Assembly: GCA_027943335.1 (NCBI GenBank)
Contig: BSBK01005652.1
Coordinates: forward strand, 859,001-923,000
DNA: 64,000 bases
Direction of reading: 5' to 3'
Source of the DNA: Chamaecyparis obtusa
Lineage: Eukaryota > Streptophyta > Pinopsida > Cupressales > Cupressaceae
Shown here: positions 34,993 through 47,045 of the stretch, in pieces
Layout: each line of letters opens with the position of its first letter
How positions within the stretch are numbered: position 1 is the first letter of the stretch
Translations under genes and position numbers: made by a program
The notes under the pieces: model-generated
What the model was told of the DNA's origin: nothing
The model's database searches: none
Seen by the model: only the letters and a program-made list of their open reading frames with translations

Positions 34993-37423
34993 CTTGAAAC
35001 GGGTTTCCATCATCTTTCTATCAATTTCTATCACTTTCTTATCATTTTCTGGGTTAAAATTGTGATTTTTATTTTTTTGTTTGTACATTTTCGTACGAAT
35101 TTTGTCAGAAAGTCATTCTAGGAGGTACCCATTGTTGTACGACAGGTTCAGATTTCAAGGCTCGTATTAGAGAGTACACATTATCATTTGGAAGTCTGAT
35201 TGTTGTATGAATGGACACCCACAGTCGTACAGTTTCCAGACTATCATCTAGGAGGTAACCCACTATCGTACGAGTTTTCACTCCAGAGTTCAATTGTTGT
35301 TTCAATTTTTTTTTACAGTTTTCCAGATTTGATTTTCAAATTTGGACTGACAGCTAAGCTTAACAATTGAAATCTTTTATTTTTTACTGATATTTGTTGA
35401 ATCTGATTGGGGAAAGCACAACTTAATTGCTAAAATAGGTAAAAATCTACTAAGGGCATTGCGAGGAATTCGGGTATTCTTCTCAAGCTGATAACATTTT
35501 GATTTGGATTAAAACAAACTCTCATGTGTCAGGCTTGTGTGATTTTCTTTCTTTCATAAAACAGACTTCATTTTGGGCTATAAAACAAACATAGATTTTC
35601 TTTTTGCATATCTGTTACACATAGTAAATAGGCTCTATGAATATTATTTATGGATGATCTTGAGAGATTGAGCTTCTTTCACTTGTTTATTCATGTGAAG
35701 CTCCTCTTGATGAAGGATCCCCTTGTAGGTAGGGAAGGTACTGAGAGAGTCTCACGCTCTACTAGATTTGCGTGTCTTCAACTTTTGATTGATACATTCT
35801 CTCTCCGGAGAGGTTGATAGATCATAAGCGGTTGATGTCATAGATCTTTGTGAGATAATCTTGGTCTTAGCGTATCAAATTAATCTATCTACTTTGTTTT
35901 GGTTAAAAGTGAAAAGGCTAGAGGACTATGCTCTACTCCCTTTTTGGGTAGTATCAGAAACTCAGATCCTTGAATATGGAACCAGTCTCCATGTGGTATC
36001 TTTTGTGAGTCACCTTTAGAGAGGGTTAACCATAGTGGACATTCCCTTAATTGGGTCAACCACATGGATGGAACCTCAAGAGGTAATAGCCATTTTTGTC
36101 ATGGTAGCAGTAGCCACTATATAAATGTCCTTGTGGAGGAAATCTTCACAGGTGTGGTCTCTTGTTGGGCTGTCAGATCTCTCTAGTAGCTCCTGATTGA
36201 TTAATTTTTTAGACTGTGTCAAAACCCCGGTGCACCTAGATTGGAGTTCACCCTCTTGAGATCACAAAAGTTACAGAGTCAGACCATTACTACAAACCCT
36301 AGTGAGGCCAAATTTTTATTTTTCTAGGAATATGTGCATTATTGAAAAACTTTTTGGAACATACACAATTATCACTCCTAGGGATTAGCACATTCAATCA
36401 CTTGATTGTTCATGCATAGATTTGCTTTGTCCCCTGTTCATTGTTTTCAGACATGCTTGGAATCACTTGCTAGCTATTTTGTGTGCTTGTTTATCTATCT
36501 GACTACCAAAAATGAATGATATCAGAATAATCTTCAAACTTGGATAGATAAATTTGTGAACAATCTGAACTTGAAAAGCAAAATTTGCAAAATTTGAAGT
36601 CAATCTTTTCTGGAGTCAAAAGTCATTCCATCAGGTCAGAAAGTCATATGAGTTTTGGCAAGTGTCATTTTAGAACCCCTGTATTGTCGTATGATAGCTT
36701 GTATAGTGTCGTACGAGTTTTGCCACCAGTCAGAAACAAAAGTCAAAAATCTATTATTAGTTGTCGCGCAAGTTTTGCAACTATCATATGAGTTTGTCAA
36801 TTGTCGTTTCATAGCATACCCACTGTTGTACGAACTTGTAGAAAGTCATTTGAGAAATATTACCAGAGTGGTCAGAATTATCAGAAACTTAGTTTTTGCA
36901 GCCTATTTCTAGAATCTGTTGAACCAATCACTATGTTAGGAATAGAGAAAAAACTAGAATGAACCCATTCATTTTCCTAAAGTGAGCCTTTGAGTCAGAT
37001 CTTGCCTTTTGGGTTATCAATTTGAGTCTTTTTCATCTTGGTCAAAACCTTGTCAACTTTATCTTCAAATTTAGTCTTTGTTACTAAAATGGCTAAGTGT
37101 TGTGAGCTCATGCTCGCCATCTGTTGGGTGTCTACCCACACTACTGTGGCACAGTATCCTTCATTTACATTTGATCTATTCTTTAATCACTTCAATCTTG
37201 ACAAGGTTGCGGCATTTGACCTTCTAGAATCAATTCATTCTTCAGTTGTCTTCATCTTATTCTTTGGCTTCACCCAAGGTTAATGGTGGAAACCAGAGCT
37301 TCATCACACAAGAATTCTGAAGAGGTATCCCATACAATACCTCTGAATACTCTCTAGGCCCCAACTCTTGAACAACTCTACAATTTTGGTCCTTACAAAG
37401 ATGACGGTCTTGGCAATTTTTGA
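34993..37423 (+). other. Long leader of gypsy element 2
   Basis: 2.4 kb without a convincing ORF on the sense strand. The GTCGTACGAG-like motif recurs at about 35089, 35134, 35209, 35226, 35270, 36645, 36687, 36708, 36783 and 36828, as in element 1. Long leaders are usual in Tat/Ogre elements and can hold an extra ORF; none is visible here. Confidence 0.6.
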
Positions 37424-39340
37424 TTGAAAATTGGTTACATACCCCCTCCATCAACTCACGGAGGTAATCAACAAACCCCTCCTCAATCTAATCTAGGGAG
37501 CCCCAAAACTCCTAACATGTCTCATAGAGGGACACACCATGGGTCTCAAGGACACCAATCTCAACACGGTATGGATCAAGAACCTACACCTTCTGAAATT
37601 GTTCGATATTAAAACGATGATGACTTCAAAAGAATGATGAAACATTTCTTGAAGGAAGATAGAGAAACATACTTTCTAGAATTAGTTCATCAAGGAGCTA
37701 AAATTCCTCCTAACTTTAATGTGGAAAATATCATTACACATGAGGAAGAAACTCCTATCATGGCTATGATGAAACAGATGCATGCCATGCAAGTCAAACT
37801 TAACAAACTTGAGAAAGAAAAGGAACCTAAGGAGTTCTCCATGGAAGCTCTATGCCCTTTTCCATTCGATAAAGACTTGTACATGCTGCCATTCCCTAAA
37901 AGAGTGGAGATGCCAAAATATGATAAGTATTATGGAAACTCTAACCCTTAAGATCATGTTAGAGAATTTTGTACTCAATCTATGGAGTTTAAGCACGAAC
38001 CAACTTACTTAATGCATCTTTTACCTCGATCTCTGGGAGGAGTAGCCATTCATTGGTTCTCTAGAATGCCTTCTACTATCAAAACTTTTGAGGAGTTAAT
38101 CAAACTATTCTATTAAAAATACTCCTACAATATTCAACATCTGATCACTATGATCAACATCTGCAATCTGAAACAATATCCAGGGGAACCATTCTTGACA
38201 TTTCTCAAGAGGTGGAGGAAGAAATTTTCTCTATATGCTAGACCCATTCCCGAAATTGAGAAATTCAAAATCTTCATCATGGTAGATAATGTGATCAAAA
38301 TTGAGAAAGTACTTGTGCAAAAAGGAGACATCACACTTCAAAAAGACAAGTATGAATCTGGATCTAGTTCTAAGGACAAGAACAAAAATTGGAACAAGAA
38401 TAAAGGCATTGTCATAGATGGTGTTGTTGATAATATTCATGCCCCATCTAAGGCACCTACTTTCAATCTCACTGTTGGTACCCAAGCCATCAAAGCTTCT
38501 GAAGCTAAAGCCATAGAGTCCAAAAAAAAGTCATCTGATTACAAACCTTGGGCTATAGATCCTAATCACAAATTCACTCCTCTTGGAGAATCGTTGGAAT
38601 CTACCTTGAAAACTCTATTGGCCAACAAAATCATCTACTTTCCTGAGATGAAGGTCTTTGATCCAGAACCTAAACCGAAATGGTGGAGAGAGAACAATTT
38701 CTATGAATTTCATCACAATAAAGGTCATAAGACTAATAACTGTATTCGCTTGAAGCACATTATACAAGACAAAATTGATAATGGCAACATCACGATTGAC
38801 AATAATAAGAGAAATAATGATCATATAGCATTCACAGAACCATTTCCTAAACATGGTAAAGAAGATTCTTCTTCTCAACCTAATATGGGTGTTAAAGTCA
38901 ATTATGCCTACTTAGGAAACAATGATGTTATCAATATGGTTGAATCATGCCTATCTAAGAATTGCAATGTCATCACAATTTTAAGAAGAGATAGAGATAA
39001 TAAATCAGCTAATGCAGTTACTCGATCACAAGCTCAGGCACACCTACAAGGACAAATACCAGATTCATCAAATGTCCCTAAGGTTCCTTTCAATCTTTCA
39101 TCTACTTCTAAACAAAACGCTACATCTAAATCTTCAATTCCTAAAGACACGAGGCCTACTTCATATAGTATTGTCTTACAACTCCAGCACACAAATGCTA
39201 AAATATCCATGTTTGAGTTGCTTCGGATATCTCTAGCTCATAGAGCCATTCTAGACAAATCTCTACTCGGATCCAATGTTCCTAATGACCTTGATTTAGA
39301 GAGATTCCAGACTATGGTTGGTCATCTTATGTCTCCATAG
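37424..39340 (+). pseudogene. Gag of gypsy element 2
   Basis: One frame with stops at about 37610, 37949, 38114 and 39338. Order: Gly/Gln/His-rich N-terminus; NKLEKEKEPKEFSMEALCPF; capsid part with GGVAIHWFSRMPSTIKTFEEL and PGEPFLTFLKRWRKK (38180-38220); Lys/Ser-rich spacer; KVFDPEPKPKWWRENNFYEF and HHNKGHKTNNC, a zinc-knuckle-like box lacking the first Cys (38690-38745). The family gag forms the particle and binds RNA. The 396-codon open stretch 38150-39340 is its largest intact piece. Confidence 0.85.
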
Positions 39341-39397
39341 TACATTTCCATTTTAGAGGAATATGATAACTCCTTGAGTCATCCGCATAACTAGCCT

Positions 39398-39892
39398 TTG
39401 CATATTGAAGTCTTGATCCAAAACTATTGTGTCAAATGTGTGTTGATTGATGGAGGCACTGGCCTTAACATTTGTTCTTTCAGCTTGATTACACAATTGG
39501 GATTTTTAGAAATGGCCATTGATCCCAGGAAGAAGATAAATATCAAAGCATATTATGAGAAAGAAAGATCTTCTAAGGGAACTATTGTCCTACCTATCAG
39601 AATAGGTCCCATCATCGGAGATACTATATGCCAAGTTCTTGATCTACCTTTGGCTTACAATATCCTCCTGGGAAGACCTTGGATACATGACATGAAATCC
39701 ATTCCCTCTATATTCCATCAATGTTGTAAATTTCCTTATGAAGGAGTTGAGGTGATGATTCCAGCTGATCTGTATACAACTTGCAATACCTTGAAAGAGA
39801 GTGTTGATAAACTTGTTCCTAATAATAGAGAATCTTCTGCTAAGCAGCTAGACATTGCTTCAACATCTAAGATGGAAGACATGGCTAAATAG
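39398..39892 (+). pseudogene. Aspartic protease of gypsy element 2
   Basis: VLIDGGTGLNICSFSL carries the catalytic Asp (codon at 39449), in the DGG(S/T)GLNI form of Tat-type proteases. LPLAYNILLGRPWIHDM is the conserved C-terminal block. Same frame as gag, separated by two stops (39338, about 39392). It would cleave the gag-pol polyprotein. Confidence 0.85.
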
Positions 39893-40780
39893 GTTATGAT
39901 CAAAGAAAATGGTATGGGATAATATACTATAGAGCCAGTCTTATCTTTGACATCTCTCCCTATCTCTCCTAAGTTTTATGGGAAAACTCTAAAATAGTCC
40001 AAGCTAGAGTCTAAAGAACCTCTTGAAGCATATAAAGGAAATTTTGTTGCAGAACAAGTATCTAAATAAGAGTTTGAAGAGGATGAAGTTGTGCTTGCAT
40101 GGCTATACAAAGATGAACCTAAATCTCAAGTTATCCAAAAATGTGATGCTAAAATACTGAATATCCCATCTAAGTCATATGGCCCAAGGGATAAATTGAT
40201 TACAAAGATGGGATATAAAGGAAAAGGACCTCTAGGACTACAAGGTAAAGGTCTTCTGTCACCTCTTGATCATCGTGGAAGAGAAAACAAGAATACAATA
40301 GGTCTAGGATACACAAAGAAACCTTTTTATCTTAGCAAGAACTCCCCACATGTATTAGAATAGATTGAGCCTTCCATAGCAAATCACCTAAAGGGAGAAA
40401 TAACTGAACAATCTGATAGTGATGATTTAGACACCACTGATGAGCTCATTCCTTATGAGTGTTTTCCTAAAGAAATAAAAGACCTCCTTGAAGCTGAAGA
40501 TGATCCAACAAAAAGAATTAACATAGTAGAAACAAAAGAACCTACTAGAGAGCAAGAGATAGTCGCAACACAAGAACCAACTAATCTCAAAGGCAATCAA
40601 AAAGAGGAAGGTGGTAGTTATTTTGAGATGGATTCCCATGAGTATGAATTCAAATCAGAATCTAAGGGAAACCCTTCTTGGGGTATTCATCTTGACTTTA
40701 CTCATGTTCTCAGATTTCCTAGAGGTCTAGATGCAGAAATAGAAGATGAATCAATGACTATGAATGGGGAGTCATTCTAG
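39893..40780 (+). pseudogene. G-patch domain and acidic linker after protease
   Basis: Same frame as protease. At 40185-40310: GPRDKLITKMGYKGKGPLG, then GKGLLSPLDHRGRENKNTIGLGY, the Gly-rich G-patch pattern (about 45 residues). G-patch domains bind nucleic acid or helicases and follow the protease in some retroviruses. The linker (40364-40780) is Glu/Asp-rich. Several stops. Confidence 0.7.
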
Positions 40781-41427
40781 AACTAGATGAACTTATTACA
40801 GAAAATCATGTTGATGTTATTCACTAATATGCACCTCAACCTAATGTAAGTCTAGAGCGAAATTATGAACTTATTGAGTCTAATCCATCAATGGTTGAAG
40901 TGGATTTCCAAAATGATGTTGAGCCTATTCATGAATTGAATGTCTTAAGTTGTAATATTACCTTTGAACTCGAGCCTCGGGTTAGGACCAATGATGAAAG
41001 ATCCATATCCTTAAACACTCTTTCCCAATCTTTAACCACTTTGACTATCTAATGTCCTAATCTTCTTGACATAACATCCACCAACTTGAACCAAGGTATT
41101 TATACCTTTCCTAATGACTATGCCCTTGCTTGTTACCTAAATGCAGGTGAGCCTATGAGGACTTCCATCAGTGAACTAAGCATTAGCATGATAGATTCAG
41201 ACATCAAGTATCTTAGTCAAAAAAATAACAATAAGAATAAAATGAAAAGGAGTTCTGAGGGTGAAAACCACTTCGTGGCAGTCTCAGAACCTACAAAAGT
41301 AAAAATAAGAGACATATCCAAAGGTGAAAACCTCTCTGAGGCACCTAAGGATGAGATATTTGATGTCCTTCTGAGTCATTTATAGGATAGATCTCTAGTT
41401 CTAATTGAGCCCACTCAATCTATCAAT
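40781..41427 (+). pseudogene. Linker before RT, with two hairpin motifs
   Basis: A frame change separates this from the protease frame; the open part 41086-41385 reads MNQGIYTFPNDYALACYLNAG and a Lys/Glu-rich tail. No enzyme domain. It contains stem-bulge-stem motifs at 41253-41289 (outer TTCTGAG/CTCAGAA, inner CCAC/GTGG) and 41322-41346 (AGGTG/CACCT, CCTC/GAGG), which are translated here as G-E-N-H-F-V and G-E-N-L-S-E. Confidence 0.55.
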
Positions 41428-42900
41428 TTGGGAACAACAAAAGAACCACAGTTGATCCATGTAGCACAATCTTTATCAGAAGAAGAAAAGCAAAAATTTA
41501 CAACATTCTTAACAGAGAAAAAGATCAACTTTGCATGGAAATATTCAAATATGCTAGGATTGGATCCTGATCTTATAATGCACCATTTATCTATAGCTCC
41601 AAATGTTAAACCTATTAAGAAAAAATTGTGAAAGATGCATCCACATGTTGCACTCTTGGTAAAAGCTGAATTAGAGAAGCTCCTGAAAGCCAAATTTATC
41701 TGAGTTATTGATTATGTAGAATGGATCTCTAATATTGTACCTATTTCTAAACCAGAAAAATCAATAAGAGTGTGCACAAATTTCAAAGATGTAAACAAAG
41801 CATGCCCTAAGGATTATTTTCCATTACCTAACATTGATATGATAGTGGACATGACTGCGGGCTTTGAGATGTATTCTTTAATGGATGGTTTTTTTGGATA
41901 TAATCAAATAAAAATTGCTCCAGAAGATCAAGAGAAAACTACTTTCACATGTGTATGGGGTACTTTCTGTTGGAATGTCATGCCATTTGGGCTTAAGAAT
42001 GCTGGTGCTACATATCAGAGGGCTATGACTTCTATTTTTCATGACATGATGCATAGGACTATGGAGGATTATGTTGATGATACTTTAGCAAAATCTATGA
42101 TTAGAGCTGAACATCTAAATGACTTGAGAAAGATACTAGACAGAATGGAAAAATTTAGTCTTAGACTAAATCCTAAGAAATGTGCTTTTTGTGTCACTTC
42201 TGGAAAGCTCTTAGGATACATTGTTTCAAAGAAAGGAATTGAGGTAGATCTAGCTAAAGTAAAGGCTATAATGGAGATGCAACCTCCCAAGAACATCAAT
42301 CAAATGAGAACATTACAAGGGAGAGTGTAGTCTATTAGATGCTTCATATCTCAGCTAGCGAACATATCACAACCTTTTACAAAGACATTACACAAAGGTG
42401 TGACTTTTGCAGGGAGCGAGGAATGTGAAAATATTTTTGATCATATCAAGAATTATTTATCAAATCCTACTATCTTGATGCCTCCTATTCAAGGGAAACC
42501 ATTGATCTTATATGTCTCCGCAACATATACATCACTGGGGGCATTGCTTGCACAACATGATGAGATAAAAAGGAAAAAGCTATATACTATATTAGTAGAA
42601 CATTGGTAGCATATGAAAGGAACTATTCTATGATTGAAAAGGCTTGTCTAGTTGTGATCTTTGCATCATAGAAACTGAGACATTATATGTTGGCTCACAC
42701 CATACATTTAGTAGCTAAGACTAATCCACTAAAGTACCTACTAAGAAAAGTGGCCCTCACAAGTAGATTAGCCAAATGGGTCATGCTCTCAAGTGAATTT
42801 GACATTGAATATGTTGAAACAAAAGCTATTAAAGGCCAATTTATTGCTAATCAATTAGTCGATGCACCTTTTTTTAATGACACACCAATGCAAATGAATT
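41428..42900 (+). pseudogene. Reverse transcriptase and first RNase H of gypsy element 2
   Basis: RT: FAWKYSNMLGLDPDLIMHHL, VCTNFKDVNKACPKDYFPLP, EMYSLMDGFFGYNQIKI, TFTCVWGTFCWNVMPFGLKN and the catalytic YVDD at about 42070. Thumb: LNPKKCAFCVTSGKLLGYIVS. The gypsy RNase H follows (ILYVSATYTSLGALLAQHDE, then in another frame MLAHTIHLVAKTNPLKYLL, VMLSSEFDIEYVETKAIKGQ). Stops at about 41629 and 42328, frameshift near 42600. Family enzymes copy the RNA into cDNA in the cytoplasmic particle. Confidence 0.9.
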
Positions 42901-42916
42901 TCCAGATTCCTCTATC

Positions 42917-43324
42917 ATGAATCTATCTTCTAGAGAATGGAAATTGTTCTTTGATGGCTCCTATAAACAGAATGGATCTAGAGCAGGCATATTGTTTATC
43001 ACTCCTCAAGGATACTCCATCCCTAAAGCATTCAGATTAAAATTCCCTTGTACAAACAATATTGCTGAATATGAAGCCCTTTTAAATGGTATGAAAATAG
43101 CAATTGAGTGGAGAGTCACAAAATTACACATTCATGGAGACTCACAACTTGTAATCCATCAAGTCAATGATGTGTACCAAATGAAGGATGAAAAGCTTGT
43201 TCCATACAAGAGAATGGTAGATGATCTAAAGAAATATTTCATATCTATCACATTTGAGAAAATACCTAGAACAGAGAATAAGGTTGCCGATGCAATGGCA
43301 ATATTATCTACTTTATTACAGTAG
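42917..43324 (+). pseudogene. Second (archaeal-type) RNase H of gypsy element 2
   Basis: An uninterrupted 135-codon frame: WKLFFDGSYKQNGSRAGILF (Asp), NNIAEYEALLNGM (Glu), IHGDSQLVIHQVND (Asp), NKVADAMAILSTL (Asp). All four expected acidic residues are present. Position between gypsy RNase H and integrase is the standard Tat/Ogre arrangement; compare the other order at 19690-20160. Confidence 0.9.
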
Positions 43325-43354
43325 CTTGAAGATGAGCTACGCTATGAGTTCCTA

Positions 43355-44688
43355 GTGGAAGCACTATCTTATCTTGCATATGACTCCCCTGATACCCATA
43401 TGATCTACACTGTTGTGGGTCATGATTTATCCCACTATAAAAACCTATTCTCCTATCTCAAAGACCAAATCATTCCCGATACCTTTAACCATCATGAAAA
43501 GAGATACCTTATCTATAATGCCTCTCGATATGTCATCACTGGTCATGATTTGTAAAAATGAGGTCTAGATGGTACGTTACTTAGATGTTTAGAATGGGAA
43601 GAGTCTCAACATGTGTTAGAGGAAGTCCATGATGGTATTTGTGGGTCACACTTGAATGGTTTAACACTAGCTCAAAAACTTATTAGGGCTAGATACTATT
43701 GGCCTAAAATGGAGAAAGAGCCTATCAAGTTTACTAAGAATTGTCAAAATTGCCAAGTGCATGGCAACTTAATTCATGCTTCAGGGAGAGATCTAATTCC
43801 CTTTACTACACAATGGCCTTTTCACCAATGGGCATTTGATCTTATAGGATCCATACATCCTCATTCTTCTAATGGACATACCCATATAATCATAGCTACA
43901 GATTATTTTACAAAATGGGTAGAAGCAGTCCCTTTGACACAAGGAACTGGAAACAAATATCTATGTTCATCTTGAACTACATCATATGTCGGTATGGTAT
44001 TCCACATTCTATAATCATAGATAATGGTGGAAAATTCAAGAATAGAGACTTAGATGATCTATGTGCCAAATTCAAGATTACACAACATTGGTCATCTATC
44101 TACTATCCTCAAGGGAATGGACAAGCAGAGGCTTCAAACCAAAATCTATTGAAAATATTGCACTGAAAAATTAATAAAATAGGAAGAGACTGGCACCTCA
44201 TGGTCAATACAACACTCCAAGCCTACAGAACAAGTATCAAAATGCCCACTGGGGCTACTCCATTTGCTTTAGTTTATGGGTTTGAAGTGGTACTACCTAT
44301 TGAGGTTGAAATCCCATCCCTAAGAATCAGAATGCATGGTCTAGTAATTGATGATGACTACATAGTGTTTAGGTTGTAAGAACTTGAACTACTAGATGAG
44401 CGCAGACAAGAAGCATATGATCATCTTAGAGTATATCAGAAGAGAATGTCTAGAGGTTACAACAAGAAATTCAGACACAAAGAATTTCAGATTGGCGATC
44501 TAGTCTTGAGAGAGAATCCTAAAAATCAATCACATAGAGAATGCAAGGGGAAGTTTGAACCCAACTGGCTGGGTCCCTTTGTTATCACTACTACTTTTGG
44601 CTCTAGTGCCTATCAACTCTGAATGACTGAAGGAGAATGGCTCCAAGAACCAATCAACGTTCTCCATCTGAAGAAATTCTATGCCTAA
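43355..44688 (+). pseudogene. Integrase of gypsy element 2
   Basis: Zinc-binding N-terminus VHDGICGSHLNG ... RARYYWPKM ... NCQNCQVHG (43613-43760); core WAFDLIGSIHPHS (Asp), ATDYFTKWVEAVPL, then after a frameshift near 43950 IIIDNGGKFKN (Asp) and GNGQAEASNQNL (Glu); C-terminus PTGATPFALVYGFEVVLPIEVE, WLGPFVITTTFGS and NVLHLKKFYA before TAA 44686-44688. Four or five stops. D, D and E are all still visible. Confidence 0.85.
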
Positions 44689-47030
44689 GGCATTCAATGT
44701 ATGGTAAAATGTCTTGAAAAAAATCTTTAAAATTGGAAAAAGTCCTGAAAAAATGAACATCTTGGTGAAAACCTAGCAATAGGTGCCTTGGTGATTCACT
44801 AAAAAATTGAAAAATATCAAAAGTACAAAAAAAATTGAAAAAAATGAAAAATACAAAAAAATGAGAAAAAGAAAAAGTGCCTTGGTGAAAACCTGGAAAT
44901 AGGCGCCTTGGTAGCAAAAATAGAATCTCTGCCAAGATAGTGAAAACCTAGCAAACGAGTGCCACTTGTTCAAAATTCTCCATCTATCAATGCAATCTTG
45001 ATCTTTCCCAGCTTTCAGTCTTGCTTTAGTTTGTATATATCTCCCAGTTTTTTCCTGCCTTCCTATTTTCAATAAGTCAGTATGTACACCAATCACGTTC
45101 AAGTGTTTGTATCCTATCAATGCTTAACACTTGGGGGCAATCAATGTCATATCTTATAGCCTCTAGTGTACCTTAGATGTGTCATATCCAGTCAGATTCC
45201 TTTGAAGCTTCATCTGATTTAGTTTGTATGTCTCCTCTCCAGAAAGGATTTTGCATCTACAACAATGCAATCAAACACAACTTGAAAACAATCTTTGCTT
45301 TTTACATGCTTTTATCTCCTTGTATGCTTATTGATGTTCATTGAGATTTTTGCATATTGTTTCCTTTTGATCTCTTCGATGATGTCCTTTATTGGATTTA
45401 GAGAGTGATGACTGGAGGCATAATCTTTTATTTGTTTTCTTCTTGTATGTGAAAATCTAACAACTTTGGAAAATCTGGATTGAAATGGTGTTTGACTATA
45501 AGAGCCTCTATCCTGAATTGGATGGCCATGCGTACCTCGACCATTGATACCCAAAAAATTCAAGGAAGTTTGATCTCACTATTGTCTTTTTGAGTGAATT
45601 CTTTCTCCTACTATGAAACGTGATCTTGCCTAAGGATGTGAACGATAAAGGGTCACTACGGGTAACTCACACTGGATTTAGAATGATCTCTTGACTGCTT
45701 GATGTGTTTGTTTCTGCAAGGCGTATTCAGGTCATCATGATGTTTATGTTTTGATGCTTATACAAATTTCTATATTAAAATGAACATGATATTCAGGTCA
45801 TCCTGGTGTTTGTGCCTTGGTGCTTGTATCTAATCCGACATTCCAAAAATATAATCAATATTCATATGTCCATGGTTGCCTAACCAGTGGTCATTGTATT
45901 GATTCTTGCGCATACAAATAAATATTCATGTCTATAGTTTCCTAGCTAGTGGGCATTGTATTGATTTAACCGGTTACCTACAAAATTCAATGATGACAAA
46001 TAACCGACACATGATCCGTGACTAGGTCCTAGGTCCTAGGTTTTCATTTCATTTTACATTTCATTTTGCACTTTGCATGATCTCACAAATCACTTGAACA
46101 CTTATATGATTCTTCAAAACCAAAAATTCTAAACATGACACAAGGACTGAGCATTGTTCGAAGGTTCCTCCAATGAAACAACAAGTAGAATCCTTTTTTG
46201 GGATCAAAATCAAAATTTGAGATCATTCATATTATTAACTACTTGCATAATCGACCTTCAATCATCATAGAAATCTATTTTTCAACTTAACTAATTATCT
46301 TACATCAAACTATCAAAATTCAACTTGGTCAACTATGGTCAACTCATGGTTTAACCTAGTCAAACTTGGTCTTCTGGACCTCCAAATGATGCAGAACACG
46401 TTCTCGAACGTGTACAACCACTTCTCAAACCAATTAAAATGCTTCTAAACTACAATGTTGACTTTTCTTGTCAGATTTCAATTTTTATCCCAAAGGGGGC
46501 ATGGTATTACACATCATTCAAAGTCTGTAATCTAAATTTGTAATCAATCTTTTCGCAGTAATCAAGACAACAACCACGTCTACTTGCTGATTCATCTAAA
46601 GTCCTCGTTGCTTGGGGAAAATCTATCATCTCTTGGGGCATATCAGATTCATCAAGATCCATATTAATCTGCTATCCTAAATCTATCTTGTAAACTGTAT
46701 TAGCTTTTTGTAACCATCAGTTCATTAGTGTTATTTCCTTGGTTCTTCATAACTGATGGGTTGAGGATGTGATACCAATATGATTCATACAAGGACATTG
46801 AGGTCTGCAATCGATCACTCACTTATTCACAATCATAAGGTTCAAAATCAGGCGTTTAGACACTTTTTCGTAATCATCGGTTCATTGTTGATATAGCTAG
46901 CATCATCTTGATTCCTGGTCATTTTGGGTCTGGGTCGATATCTTTCAATCTTTAATCTTTTGAATCAAGTTTCCTACATCTTTATCAAACACAGACTATT
47001 CTTTGAACCACTACGCTTTGCACAGTGATT
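44689..47030 (+). other. 3' non-coding tail of gypsy element 2
   Basis: 2.3 kb, colinear with 4250-6600. Three stem-bulge-stem motifs at 44764-44787, 44884-44907 and 44939-44963. The ~75-bp tandem duplications recur around 45720-45965. No coding signal. Confidence 0.75.
44764..44963 (+). repeat. Three stem-bulge-stem motifs in gypsy element 2 tail
   Basis: 44764-44787 (CCTA/TAGG), 44884-44907 (CCT/AGG, outer GGTG/CGCC) and 44939-44963 (decayed inner stem). They correspond to 4294-4317, 4418-4441 and 4472-4496 in element 1; the last of these has a strong CCCG/CGGG stem with loop GCAAA. Confidence 0.65.
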
Positions 47031-47045
47031 CAAAGAGGGGCAAAA
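47031..47045 (+). promoter_or_regulatory. Polypurine tract of gypsy element 2
   Basis: CAAAGAGGGGCAAAA directly before TGTAATACCC of the 3' LTR; same as 6601-6616. Confidence 0.85.
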
